Under the pieces are notes generated by a model, which saw only the letters and a list, made by a program, of their open reading frames with translations, did not search any database and was not told where the DNA came from. 64,000 bases of DNA from Shewanella aestuarii (GTDB taxonomy: Bacteria > Pseudomonadota > Gammaproteobacteria > Enterobacterales > Shewanellaceae), in assembly GCF_011765625.1 (NCBI RefSeq), contig NZ_CP050313.1, positions 244,501 through 308,500 on the forward strand, in the 5' to 3' direction. Both the position numbers and the translations under genes were made by a program. Below, piece after piece: positions 10,106 to 18,855 of this stretch; position 1 is the first letter of the stretch; every line of letters begins with the position of its first letter.

Positions 10106-10130
10106 AAGCCTATTATCCCCTAATAGGCTT
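10106..10130 (+). terminator. Hairpin after azoR
   Basis: A perfect 10-bp stem, AAGCCTATTA / TAATAGGCTT, around TCCCC, 39 bases after the azoR stop. The T-run is poor (gttacttc), so termination may be partial and the next gene may receive read-through. Confidence 0.55.
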
Positions 10131-10148
10131 GTTACTTCGGGGAGTGTA

Positions 10149-10775
10149 ATGACAAAAAAGCATCTGTGGTTAGCAGTATTACTGATAGTACTATCGGTTT
10201 TGTTGGTACCAGCAATAATGCTGGGAACGCAGGTTTTTCAATCTCGTGATAATGCTTCCGTCTATGGACTACAGGTTCCTCATCTTGATGGAGTGTCATT
10301 TCAGTGGACAGATACTTCCCTGCAGCAACACGCTTTTCCTGCAAGTAAGCCCATGTTTAGTTATATGTTTATGGGTTTTCTATCTTGCTCAGAAATTTGC
10401 CCTATTCGCATTAAACAGTTGCATCAATTAGAAGCTGCTATTGCAACCGATCCCATGTTAGCAAGCAAAGCGATTCAATTTTTATTTATTACTATCGATC
10501 CCGAAAACGATACCCCCACAATCCGTAAAGCTGTAATTGATGATCAATCTCCTCGGTTTGTCAGTGCAACGTTACAGGAAGATCAGCTTTTGAGTTTATC
10601 AAATCAACTTTCTGAAAACATTCAATCACATTCAGCTACAAATAATCATGTAGGCAATCTATACTTAATCGCTCCCAATGGAAAAATCGACCGCGTTTAC
10701 ACAGCAAAACACCTCTCGACCGACAAGATGTTAGCCGAACTAAAACAATATATGGACGCCAGTGGTAATAAATAA
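10149..10775 (+). CDS. SCO1/SenC family copper/redox protein
   Basis: A membrane-anchored thioredoxin-fold protein facing the periplasm. A single N-terminal membrane segment occupies about 6-27. The SCO copper-binding set is complete: Cys80 and Cys84 in LSCSEIC and a His at about 167 in NNHVGN. ITIDPENDTP near 114-123 is also typical. SCO proteins deliver copper to cytochrome oxidase or act as thiol-disulfide reductants. No oxidase genes are near, so a general copper or redox role is as likely. At 208 residues the length is normal. The start codon has a gggga ribosome site. Confidence 0.88.
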   Translation: MTKKHLWLAVLLIVLSVLLVPAIMLGTQVFQSRDNASVYGLQVPHLDGVSFQWTDTSLQQHAFPASKPMFSYMFMGFLSCSEICPIRIKQLHQLEAAIATDPMLASKAIQFLFITIDPENDTPTIRKAVIDDQSPRFVSATLQEDQLLSLSNQLSENIQSHSATNNHVGNLYLIAPNGKIDRVYTAKHLSTDKMLAELKQYMDASGNK

Positions 10776-10880
10776 TGTCAGTAAGGCAAGCTCGGGGTTA
10801 ACATTCGCCTTACGTGTCTTTGCTTGAAGATGTGCACATGGTTACCACGCAAATAATAAATCGAGCTAAGGTACCTTTTT

Positions 10881-12383
10881 ATGACTGATGCGCAAACGAC
10901 TCAATCATTTTTAAAAAATGATGCTTATATTTATAAAATTTTGATGTTACAAGCCCCATTACTGTTAGTGAGCGGCTTTTTAGGCGCTAAAATGCTTACC
11001 TTTAGTGTTATCTCTGCAATAGCGATAGCGATTTTGGTGCAAGTGGCGTACATGGCATTAAAAGGCACAGCGTTGTTTGGCATTGTGGCTGCCGTGATCA
11101 TGATGACGGTGTCAGCAATATTGATTCAAAGCCAAATGGGTATGATTGAAATGCACTTTCATATCTTTGCTTCAATGGCTATTTTTCTTATCTACCAAAG
11201 TTGGCAACCTTTACTTGCGGCATTATTAACGGTTGCAGTGCATCATTTACTGTTTACCTATATCCAACTTGCTGAAGGCAGTATGTTTGATACGCCTTTG
11301 ATGATTTTTGCGGGTAATTGTTCATGGAGCATCATGTTGGTTCACGCTTTATTTGCAGCGGCTGAAACCATAATTTTAATTCGTATCTCGTTATTTATGC
11401 GGGCCGAGTCTTCGGCGAACTTACGTATAGCTTCTGCAATTCAGCATATATCAGCCAATAAAGATTTATCCATTCGCTTAAGTCCTGCGCAAACCAATGC
11501 TGAACAATCTTTTAACTTAATGCTTGAAGAATTAAATCAACTATTTACCGATTATCGCAATATTGCGCTAAAGATGACGGATACCTCAGAGCAATTATTG
11601 ACACTAAGTGAGCAAACTCAAGCTGCGGTGCTACATCAGCAGCAACAAGCTCACTCTATTTCACAAACAGCGCAAAGTGTGATTCAGTATTTTCAGCAGG
11701 TGACAGAAAATAGTCAGCAATCGGCAGAGCAAGCCAAACTGGCCGCTTCCTCAAGTGTACAGGATAGACAAAGCGCCTTGGGTATTATGCATGACATGCA
11801 ATTATTAGAAACCAACACCACAAGCGTGACGACTTCACTAACCGATTTAACTAAAGATGTCAGCGCCATCACCACACTGCTACAGGCCATTCGTAGTATT
11901 TCAGAACAAACCAATTTGCTAGCCTTAAATGCAGCGATTGAGGCCGCAAGGGCAGGGGAAAGTGGACGAGGTTTTGCCGTTGTGGCTGATGAAGTACGGG
12001 CATTAGCCCAACGCACGAGTCAATCTACTGATGAAATCGAAACTGTTTTAAGTCGCTTAAATTCCAGTATGTTGAAAACCGTTGAGTCGATGGATGAAAG
12101 TAAGCAGCGCACTACCGACAATGTTCAGCATACGAATAATATTGCCAGCGGCTTAGCTGAGCGTGCGACTCAAATTGACAGTGTGGCCAGTTTAAGCCGT
12201 GAAGTGGCTGACGAAGCGCAGCAGCAAGGCACTCAATTAACCCATATTGGTAGTGAAATTATTGAAAATGCTAACACAATGAATCAATTGTCGGAGCAAG
12301 TTGAAAAGTTGACCGTAGGGGTCAACCAAATGAAACAAATCACTCAAGAGTATCAAACCAAAGCTGCAATTTATCAGCTTTAA
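10881..12383 (+). CDS. Methyl-accepting chemotaxis protein with polytopic His-rich sensor
   Basis: A 500-residue chemoreceptor. The hairpin tip sequence [18 protein letters not shown] with [11 protein letters not shown] (about 335-375) is the standard signalling core that contacts CheA/CheW. Instead of a periplasmic domain it has a block of about six membrane helices (20-175), with MHFHIF near 93-98, VHH near 120-122 and further aromatic residues. No clear HAMP is seen; a short linker joins the membrane block to the coiled coil. Such His-rich membrane blocks recur in chemoreceptors and GGDEF proteins, and metal or haem sensing is a guess. It is preceded by an AAGG ribosome site and followed by a hairpin. 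Confidence 0.9.
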   Translation: MTDAQTTQSFLKNDAYIYKILMLQAPLLLVSGFLGAKMLTFSVISAIAIAILVQVAYMALKGTALFGIVAAVIMMTVSAILIQSQMGMIEMHFHIFASMAIFLIYQSWQPLLAALLTVAVHHLLFTYIQLAEGSMFDTPLMIFAGNCSWSIMLVHALFAAAETIILIRISLFMRAESSANLRIASAIQHISANKDLSIRLSPAQTNAEQSFNLMLEELNQLFTDYRNIALKMTDTSEQLLTLSEQTQAAVLHQQQQAHSISQTAQSVIQYFQQVTENSQQSAEQAKLAASSSVQDRQSALGIMHDMQLLETNTTSVTTSLTDLTKDVSAITTLLQAIRSISEQTNLLALNAAIEAARAGESGRGFAVVADEVRALAQRTSQSTDEIETVLSRLNSSMLKTVESMDESKQRTTDNVQHTNNIASGLAERATQIDSVASLSREVADEAQQQGTQLTHIGSEIIENANTMNQLSEQVEKLTVGVNQMKQITQEYQTKAAIYQL

Positions 12384-12391
12384 CGGTTGTA

Positions 12392-12420
12392 ATAATGGGC
12401 CAATATTATGAGCCCATTAT
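12392..12420. terminator. Weak hairpin between chemoreceptor and ape operon
   Basis: ATAATGGGC / GCCCATTAT, 9 bp perfect with an 11-base loop, sits between the converging chemoreceptor and the last gene of the ape unit. No T-run follows on either strand, so termination strength is doubtful. Confidence 0.45.
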
Positions 12421-12456
12421 ATAACCATGACAGAACTGCTAAGCTGATTTGAAAAT

Positions 12457-13200
12457 CTAGTAGTAACTTTTAAGATATTTTTTGGCGTATCTTTGAAGTT
12501 TTTCTTCAGGCGCAGATTCAGATAACGTAACCAGTATTGATTTGAACTTTTCATCGCCTGAAGATGCTAGCGCTTTAGCGAGCCATGCATAGGTATCAAT
12601 CGATAGTTTGGTGTGCTGTAATTGATCTAGACTGGTTAATTGTTCTGCAAGTTTTTGTAAAATGTACTCATTATAAATTCGCTCGTTGGTAATTTTTTTA
12701 GCGGCAATCCGTTTAAGCTCTAAGTCACCGCTAGCAATAGCATTAGCAAGTACATTAAGTTGGCGAGGTTGGCTTTCGTCAAAATGGTTTTTATTATTTA
12801 AAATCGGGTTCCAAAGGGCAAATTGACTAATATTTGTTAGCCCTTCTTGTGCATATTTACGTAGCTTTTTATGGTAGTTGCCATTAACAACTCCTTGCAA
12901 AGTGGGTTGATATTTCTCATTTCCTGAATAGCCTAAAGACTTCGCTAACCAAGATGAATAATCGATACTATTTTTTGTCGTTGCAAGTGGCAAGCTTGCC
13001 GTCAATTTAGCTTCAATATTGTCAAATATGCTGGGGTCATCAAAGCCAGATAAGATAAGTGACTCCATAGCTTGCCGTTGCTGTTGTTTATTATCACCTT
13101 GAAAAACAAGTGAGTAGTCTTCTAAAGTCAGCGTACTTGCAAAGCCAGCAGTGGTAAAGAAACTACTGCTGAGCACGAGTGCTAGGGCGATTTTTTTCAT
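12457..13200 (-). CDS. Secreted alpha-helical repeat protein of unknown function, end of ape operon
   Basis: A 247-residue protein with a Sec signal peptide (cleavage probably near AGFA-S at 21-22). The mature part is helical with two similar blocks: WLAKSLGYSGNEKYQ (about residue 84) and WLAKALASSGDEKFK (about 205). Each is followed by a Lys/Arg-rich Tyr-Ala helix (KLRKYAQEGL and KLQRYAKKYL). This looks like a HEAT-type or related duplicated solenoid. It follows apeR by only 15 bases, so it is co-transcribed. I cannot name a family. Periplasmic location fits a role near the export or envelope steps of the pigment pathway, but that is inference from position only. Confidence 0.72.
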   Translation of the reverse strand: MKKIALALVLSSSFFTTAGFASTLTLEDYSLVFQGDNKQQQRQAMESLILSGFDDPSIFDNIEAKLTASLPLATTKNSIDYSSWLAKSLGYSGNEKYQPTLQGVVNGNYHKKLRKYAQEGLTNISQFALWNPILNNKNHFDESQPRQLNVLANAIASGDLELKRIAAKKITNERIYNEYILQKLAEQLTSLDQLQHTKLSIDTYAWLAKALASSGDEKFKSILVTLSESAPEEKLQRYAKKYLKSYY

Positions 13201-13215
13201 GTCATGTCCTTATGT

Positions 13216-14445
13216 TTATTGCCAGCGTTTGAAAATCAATGATGTATTGATGCCACCAAAAGCAAAATTATTACTCATTACATAATGTGTGTCTAAGTAG
13301 CGCACATCATCTCGAATATAATCCAGTGAAGCGCATTCAGGGTCTACGTCAGTGAGGTTAAGGGTTGGGGCAAACCACTGCTCATTCATCATTTGAATGG
13401 TTACCCAAGCCTCTAGTGAGCCACAGGCACCAAGTGTATGCCCGGTATAGCTTTTTAATGATGAGATAGGCATGGATGAGCCAAATACAGCATGGGTGGC
13501 AGATGTTTCTGCAACATCACCTCTATCGGTAGCTGTGCCATGAGCATTGACATAGCCAATTTTATCAGCAGTTAAGTGAGCATCTTTTAGCGCTAAGCGA
13601 ATTGCCACTTCCATTGTTTCCGCGTTAGGTTGAGTTACGTGCAAGCCATCAGAGTTAGTACCAAAACCAACTAGTTCGGCATAAATATGTGCTCCCCTGG
13701 CTTTGGCGTGTTCGAGCTCTTCTAAAATTAAGGTGCAAGCTCCTTCACCAATAACTAAGCCATCACGATTGGCATCAAAAGGCTTTGGGGTTGTTTTTGG
13801 GGCATAATTAAGTGTACTTGTGGCAAATAGCGTGTCAAAAACTACGGCTTCCGTCGGGCAAAGTTCTTCGCCACCTCCCGCCAACATTACCGTTTGTTGC
13901 CCGTATTTTATGGCTTCATATGCATAACCAATACCTTGGCTTGCCGAGGTACATGCGCTGCTGGTGGTATGGATGCGGCCTTTTAAACCAAAAAATACGC
14001 CAATATTGACCGCAGTTGTATGTGCCATCATCCGAATATAGCTAGTCGCGGTTAGCCCCGACATAGAACCAGATTTAAGCATTTCACCAAATCCTATGAT
14101 GGGATCAGTACTACCAGTTGATGAGCCGTAAGCAACACCTGTTTCACCAGAGGTGAGAATTGGGTTAGCGAGTAAGCCAGCATCTTCAAGAGCCAGTTCA
14201 CTGGCACGAGTTGCCATCAATGATACTCGTCCCATTGAGCGAATTTTTTTACGGGAATAATGACTTGGCACTTCAAAGTCGGTAACGGGCGCAGCTAAGC
14301 GAGTGTTGAGTTCTGGATATTTATCCCATTCTTCCATCTTGATAACACAATTTTTTCTTGCCAGTAAATTGCTTTTGATGGTTTGCCAATCATGGCCGAG
14401 TGCAGAAATTCCGCCCATTCCAGTAATGACAACTCTCCGGCTCAT
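13216..14445 (-). CDS. apeR: APE beta-ketoacyl-ACP synthase (ApeR type)
   Basis: A 409-residue thiolase-fold condensing enzyme for polyene elongation. The active-site Cys is in SSACTSASQG at about 165-174, and the two His lie in NAHGTATDRGD (about 300) and KSYTGHTLGACG (about 338). In the Xenorhabdus APE system ApeR acts as a homodimeric ketosynthase alongside the ApeO:ApeC pair. The assignment rests on its place at the end of the apeO-P-Q-R series. It starts inside the apeQ stop (ATGA overlap). Confidence 0.85.
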   Translation of the reverse strand: MSRRVVITGMGGISALGHDWQTIKSNLLARKNCVIKMEEWDKYPELNTRLAAPVTDFEVPSHYSRKKIRSMGRVSLMATRASELALEDAGLLANPILTSGETGVAYGSSTGSTDPIIGFGEMLKSGSMSGLTATSYIRMMAHTTAVNIGVFFGLKGRIHTTSSACTSASQGIGYAYEAIKYGQQTVMLAGGGEELCPTEAVVFDTLFATSTLNYAPKTTPKPFDANRDGLVIGEGACTLILEELEHAKARGAHIYAELVGFGTNSDGLHVTQPNAETMEVAIRLALKDAHLTADKIGYVNAHGTATDRGDVAETSATHAVFGSSMPISSLKSYTGHTLGACGSLEAWVTIQMMNEQWFAPTLNLTDVDPECASLDYIRDDVRYLDTHYVMSNNFAFGGINTSLIFKRWQ

Positions 14446-15167
14446 ATCATGCCTCCGTTTACTGATATCACTTGGCGCGTTATGTAAGCAGCATCGTCAG
14501 ATAATAAAAATTTGGCCAGTCCAGCAATTTCATTTGGCTTACCCATTCGCTTCATTGGTACCATTTGGTCAACAATTTCTTTGGGAAAATCACTAACCAT
14601 GTCGGTTTCAATGAGGCCGGGGGCAATGCAGTTTACCGTAATTTTTCGTTTGGCAAGTTCTAATGAGAGTGCTTTAGTCGCGCCAATAATACCTGCTTTT
14701 GAAGCACTATAATTGACTTGTCCACGATTCCCCGCAATGCCCGAAACTGAAGCCAAGGTAATAATTCTCCCACCTTTTCTGCTTTGTACCATAGGCATAA
14801 TAGTAGGATGAATAACATTATAAAAGCCGTCTAGGTTAGTATGGATCACACTGTCCCATTCTTGCTCTGTCATCGCTGGAAAGGCGGTATCACGGTTAAT
14901 GCCAGCATTTAGAATTACGCCATAATAAGCACCATGTTCACTGATATCTTGTTCAATAGTTTGTTTAACGGTTACTCGGTCAGCTACATCAAACTGTAAT
15001 AAGCTCACTTTGCTGCCCAAAGCGTTCAGTTCATCTTGGGTGGCTTTCGCTGCGCTGATGTTGCTGTGATAATGCAGCGCAATATCATAGCCTGCAGCTG
15101 CTAATGAAATGGCAATTGCTTTACCTATTCCACGGCTTGAGCCCGTGATTAAAACTCTTTTATTCAA
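14442..15167 (-). CDS. apeQ: APE 3-ketoacyl-ACP reductase
   Basis: A short-chain dehydrogenase that reduces the beta-keto group with NADPH during polyene extension. At 241 residues it shows TGSSRGIG (cofactor loop) near 8-15, NAG near 85, and the catalytic Ser with YSASKAG (Tyr and Lys) at about 146-152. The frame is open six codons further, but the TTG at 15167 has a GGAG ribosome site seven bases upstream, so I chose that unusual start. The stop overlaps apeR by four bases. Confidence 0.85.
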   Translation of the reverse strand: MNKRVLITGSSRGIGKAIAISLAAAGYDIALHYHSNISAAKATQDELNALGSKVSLLQFDVADRVTVKQTIEQDISEHGAYYGVILNAGINRDTAFPAMTEQEWDSVIHTNLDGFYNVIHPTIMPMVQSRKGGRIITLASVSGIAGNRGQVNYSASKAGIIGATKALSLELAKRKITVNCIAPGLIETDMVSDFPKEIVDQMVPMKRMGKPNEIAGLAKFLLSDDAAYITRQVISVNGGMI

Positions 15168-15205
15168 GGTTGTTCTCCGTAACAAGATGGTATCAAGGTG
15201 TAGCC

Positions 15206-15697
15206 TTATGTAGTTTGGCTCTGCTTGATGTATTCATGGGTATCATCAGGTTGAAATACATTTACATTTGCAGATGCGACCAATGTTTGCTCGTGAAAAA
15301 TGGCACAATCAAATACCGCTAAGCCACTGTCTTCTTGATATAAACGAGTGATTTGGGTGCGGTATGACACGCCATTTGCAAAATAGGGGATGTGCATTTG
15401 TAGTTTGCGACTTCCCAATAAAAAGCCAACACGAATAGGTTGGTTTTGCATTTTAGCCTCTACGCCAGCTAATGCGGCAATGCTTTGCGCCATGTATTCA
15501 ATGCATACATAGTTTGCAACGCCGTTTAACGATTCATTAAAGTAAGGACTTTGCGGGGTGATATGGATAAGTGTGCTTAACCCATCTGGCTGATGAGATA
15601 AAATTTCATTCACTAAAATCATCGGTGAACGATGCGGAATAAAGTTGCTGATATCTTGTGCCAATAACGTTGGACTGGCTTGTTGTTCCTGTGTCAT
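15206..15697 (-). CDS. apeP: APE hotdog dehydratase ApeP
   Basis: A 163-residue FabA/FabZ-like hotdog protein that dehydrates beta-hydroxyacyl-ACP. The catalytic His is in FIPHRSPMILVNE at about 19-31, and the acidic partner in CIEYMAQSIAALAG at about 67-80. In APE systems ApeP works with the smaller ApeI, whose gene lies upstream in this operon (and is frameshifted here). The gene begins 11 bases after apeO. Confidence 0.82.
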   Translation of the reverse strand: MTQEQQASPTLLAQDISNFIPHRSPMILVNEILSHQPDGLSTLIHITPQSPYFNESLNGVANYVCIEYMAQSIAALAGVEAKMQNQPIRVGFLLGSRKLQMHIPYFANGVSYRTQITRLYQEDSGLAVFDCAIFHEQTLVASANVNVFQPDDTHEYIKQSQTT

Positions 15698-15708
15698 TTA
15701 GCTGGTCC

Positions 15709-16911
15709 TTAGGTGAGGCAGTTTGGGTTTTTCATAAAAATGAGGCTGGCATTACTGCCGCCAAACGCGAACGAGTTGCTCATCACATATTGTAGTTTTG
15801 TACAAGCCTGATGTGGGATCACTAATGGCAGTATTGGATCATTTGGATCTTGTTGATGGTCCCAGCGTTGTGGTGGTAATAGGTTGCCTGGGTTTAGCTC
15901 GCTTAATAATAGATAACAAAAAGCTGCTTCAATTGCGCCTGCTGCACCTAATAAGTGCCCCACCAGTGGTTTAGTTGAGCTACAAGGTGGAATGCGGTGT
16001 TTGAACAGGGCATTAAGAGCACGAGACTCCATCGCATCATTTTTAGGTGTCGCGGTGCCATGTAGGTTAATGTAGTCAATACTATCAGTATCTATATTGG
16101 CATCATCAAGTGCTTGTTGCATTGCTGCAATTGCGCCCAAACCTTCGGGGTGTGGCGCAGATATATGATGTGCATCAGCCGATTCCCCCGTACCAGCAAG
16201 CATGACTGAGCTTGTCCCTTTTTCAAGTGTGAATAATATCGCACCTTCACCAATGTTAATGCCATCTCGGTTGATGCTAAAAGGATTACAGTTGTTCTTA
16301 GACACTGACTCTAATGCATCAAAGCCATTTAAGGTCAGTTGACACAAACTATCCACTCCACCCACGATCACCATGTCGCACAAATCTGCTTGTAATAGTC
16401 GCTTAGCAGCAGCAAAGACTTTAGCACTTGATGAGCAGGCGGTTGAAATGGTGTAGCATGGGCCGCTTATCTGAAATAATGCCTGCAAATAATAGCTTGT
16501 GCTGCCAAGCTCTTGCTGTGAGTAATGATAACTTGGTGGGAAATGACCATGCTCGGCGCGATGTTTAAGCGCAGCTTCACCTTTTGATATTCCTGAAGTG
16601 CTTGAGCCTAAAATAACACCAATTCGGTCAGCACCATATTGCTGTTTTGCATTTTCAACCATATCAGCAATTTGCATTGCCGCAGTGTGTAATAAGCAAT
16701 TGTTGCGGCATGAAAATTCTTTTAAATGTTCGGGTATGGTTAACAGCTGGCTATCATTCACCATCCCAACTAAGGTCCGGGTTTCAAATAACAGATCGTC
16801 ACGCCATTGCATGGCGCTATTGTCTGCTGAAAGTAATTTAGTTAACACGGATTCTGGCGTATTGCCCAGTGGGGTACACAATCCTATGTGTTTAATGGCG
16901 ATGCCTGTCAT
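15709..16911 (-). CDS. apeO: APE beta-ketoacyl-ACP synthase (ApeO type)
   Basis: A 400-residue ketosynthase. The nucleophile Cys sits in STACSSSAKVF near 157-167, the first His in NLHGTATPKNDA near 280, and the second in LVGHLLGAAG near 314. In characterised APE systems ApeO pairs with the chain-length factor ApeC, here encoded at the 5' end of the operon. It is followed closely by apeP. The 59-base gap to apeN upstream has no terminator, so the operon continues. Confidence 0.85.
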   Translation of the reverse strand: MTGIAIKHIGLCTPLGNTPESVLTKLLSADNSAMQWRDDLLFETRTLVGMVNDSQLLTIPEHLKEFSCRNNCLLHTAAMQIADMVENAKQQYGADRIGVILGSSTSGISKGEAALKHRAEHGHFPPSYHYSQQELGSTSYYLQALFQISGPCYTISTACSSSAKVFAAAKRLLQADLCDMVIVGGVDSLCQLTLNGFDALESVSKNNCNPFSINRDGINIGEGAILFTLEKGTSSVMLAGTGESADAHHISAPHPEGLGAIAAMQQALDDANIDTDSIDYINLHGTATPKNDAMESRALNALFKHRIPPCSSTKPLVGHLLGAAGAIEAAFCYLLLSELNPGNLLPPQRWDHQQDPNDPILPLVIPHQACTKLQYVMSNSFAFGGSNASLIFMKNPNCLT

Positions 16912-16970
16912 TATTGTGTCTTTATGTGCGTTGGTTAATTTAGGTTGAATGAGCTAAAGGTTAATCTTGA

Positions 16971-17597
16971 TTATTGTAGCGTTTGAATCATGATATTCAC
17001 ATCAGCTTGTTTTATCTCAACAGTGATATTAGCTAACCATGGATTATATTGGCTGTATTCAACCGATATGATACTTAATGGTTGATTGTTATCGGCATGA
17101 GTATTAATAAGCTGGCTACATCGTTTGGTGCCGCAAATCTGTGTTTGCCATGATCCAGCAGATAAATGGTTATTAACAATGTCTACCGGCCAATAAACCA
17201 ATTGCATTATTGCCATCAAGTATTCTGCTTTAAATTGTTCTCCAAGTAAGCTGCTTTGTTGACTAATTAATGCGTGTCCATCGTAAACAATGGTAAACAA
17301 GGCTTGCCCTAATGGCGCGAGCCCAACTAATGTCATGCTATTGCCATCGATTTGTAGCTCAGTAATAAGTTGGTGGCTGATACCATTGCGACTAAAAGTA
17401 ACCATCTGGCTAATAGAGTCATTAACATTATGATTTGCTACTGGTGGCGCTAGGCAGTAATTAATATTATCCGCCAATGCAACGCAGGTCTGTCGTTGTA
17501 ATTGCTGACTGCAACCTGTAATAGTGCTGATACTTAGCAGCACAAGCCACATAAACCCCAGACTTGTGTATTTTAAGCGAGAAAAAAGCTTATGCAT
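16971..17597 (-). CDS. apeN: DUF3261 lipoprotein of APE cluster
   Basis: A 208-residue predicted lipoprotein. The frame is open 28 codons further upstream inside the flavoprotein gene, but the ATG at 17597 overlaps that gene's TAA (ATGCATAA) and opens a lipoprotein signal peptide with lipobox ITGC. DUF3261 proteins are regular members of APE clusters and are thought to take part in placing the lipid-linked pigment in the outer membrane together with ApeL and ApeM; no activity is known. Four Cys remain in the mature protein, two in QICGTKRCS. Confidence 0.75.
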   Translation of the reverse strand: MHKLFSRLKYTSLGFMWLVLLSISTITGCSQQLQRQTCVALADNINYCLAPPVANHNVNDSISQMVTFSRNGISHQLITELQIDGNSMTLVGLAPLGQALFTIVYDGHALISQQSSLLGEQFKAEYLMAIMQLVYWPVDIVNNHLSAGSWQTQICGTKRCSQLINTHADNNQPLSIISVEYSQYNPWLANITVEIKQADVNIMIQTLQ

Positions 17598-18852
17598 CGT
17601 TTGGCTCTTTGCATAGTTCAACAATGGTGTTAAGGCGGCGTTCTGATTCTGCAACAAAAGGGTTGTTTTGATCCCACGCATAGCCAGCTAAAATGGAACA
17701 AATCATTTGTTTGATTGCGGGGTTAGCCTGCTGATAAAAAATAACATCTTGAAAACGTCCATCATACCAAGCCTGCACGAAAGTTCTGAATGTATTAACC
17801 CCTTTCATTAATGGCTCGGCGTATTCTGTTTGCCAATTAATGGTTGCACCATTAAGCTGTTTTACCAAGCTATTTACTGCCATTGTGGCAGATTGCATTG
17901 CTATGGTCACACCGGATGAAAACACGGGGTCTAGAAACTCTCCTGCGTTGCCCAATAATGCAAATTTATCTGTAGCAAGTGTGCTCACATTAGCTGAGTA
18001 ACCTTGTAAAGTTGCACAGTCTTGGATGACTTTAGCATTGACGAGTAGCTGTTTTAGTCCTGGCTCTTGGTGCACTATAGTCATTAATTGTTGTTCTAAA
18101 TTGCCTTCTAGATTTGCGAGCAAATGAGGCTCACCCACAACACCAATAGAGCTGCGATTATCACTAAATGGAATTAACCAGTACCAAATATCTTTATGTT
18201 CAGGATGTACGCTTATCAAAATTTTATTTCGATCAAAATTCGGATCATTAATATTGTCTTCAATATGAGTAAAAATCGCACTGCGTAAGGGCAGGTTAGA
18301 GGGTTTTTCTAAGTTTAGTAGTCGAGGCAAAACACGCCCAAAACCACTCGCATCTAGAACAAATTTAGCTTGGACTTGATATATTTCATCTAGCTCGTTT
18401 GACACTGTGAGTAAAGGTGAATCAGTTAAGTTAATCTGTTTTACGCTGTGGCCGTAACGTATCTCTACCCCTTGTTGTATAGCCGTGTCTGCTAATAACT
18501 TATCAAATTTTCCACGCTGAACTTGAAAGGTTGTCCCAGGTCCAGGAGTAAACTTATCGGTAAAATCAAAGGTGGTGTAGCGGTCTTGGTGACGAAATGC
18601 GGCACCATCTTTAAATTGAAACCCCGCTTGGTTAACCGCCTCTAACATGCCTGCTTGTTCTATAAACTGCATACAGCAAGGAAGTAAGCTTTCACCTATT
18701 GAAAAGCGTGGAAAGTATTGTTTTTCAAGTACCACCACATGTTTACCTAGTTGGTTTAGCAAACTAGCGGCAATCGCGCCTGAAGGACCTGCACCAATAA
18801 TCGCAACATCAACAGATATGTTGTTCACTTGATTAGATTGATTCTTGTGCAT
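17590..18852 (-). CDS. FAD-dependent oxidoreductase, halogenase-like
   Basis: A 420-residue flavoprotein of the group containing FAD monooxygenases and flavin-dependent halogenases. The dinucleotide-binding motif GAGPSG is at about 20-25, RFSIGESLLP near 49-58 is shared with tryptophan-halogenase-like proteins, and GNAGEFLDPVFSSG near 305-318 is the second FAD motif. A WYWLIP segment near 223 resembles the halogenase W-x-W-x-I-P signature. The usual Lys in the halogenase active site cannot be assigned by eye. It sits between apeM and apeN with tight spacing. It may modify the aryl head group or polyene. Substrate and reaction are unproven. Confidence 0.75.
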   Translation of the reverse strand: MHKNQSNQVNNISVDVAIIGAGPSGAIAASLLNQLGKHVVVLEKQYFPRFSIGESLLPCCMQFIEQAGMLEAVNQAGFQFKDGAAFRHQDRYTTFDFTDKFTPGPGTTFQVQRGKFDKLLADTAIQQGVEIRYGHSVKQINLTDSPLLTVSNELDEIYQVQAKFVLDASGFGRVLPRLLNLEKPSNLPLRSAIFTHIEDNINDPNFDRNKILISVHPEHKDIWYWLIPFSDNRSSIGVVGEPHLLANLEGNLEQQLMTIVHQEPGLKQLLVNAKVIQDCATLQGYSANVSTLATDKFALLGNAGEFLDPVFSSGVTIAMQSATMAVNSLVKQLNGATINWQTEYAEPLMKGVNTFRTFVQAWYDGRFQDVIFYQQANPAIKQMICSILAGYAWDQNNPFVAESERRLNTIVELCKEPNDA

Positions 18853-18855
18853 TTA

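Noticed and set aside
17598..17681. Longer start for apeN inside the flavoprotein gene
   Set aside because: The 28-residue extension precedes a proper lipoprotein signal peptide, and ATG 17597 has the operon-typical overlap with the upstream stop.
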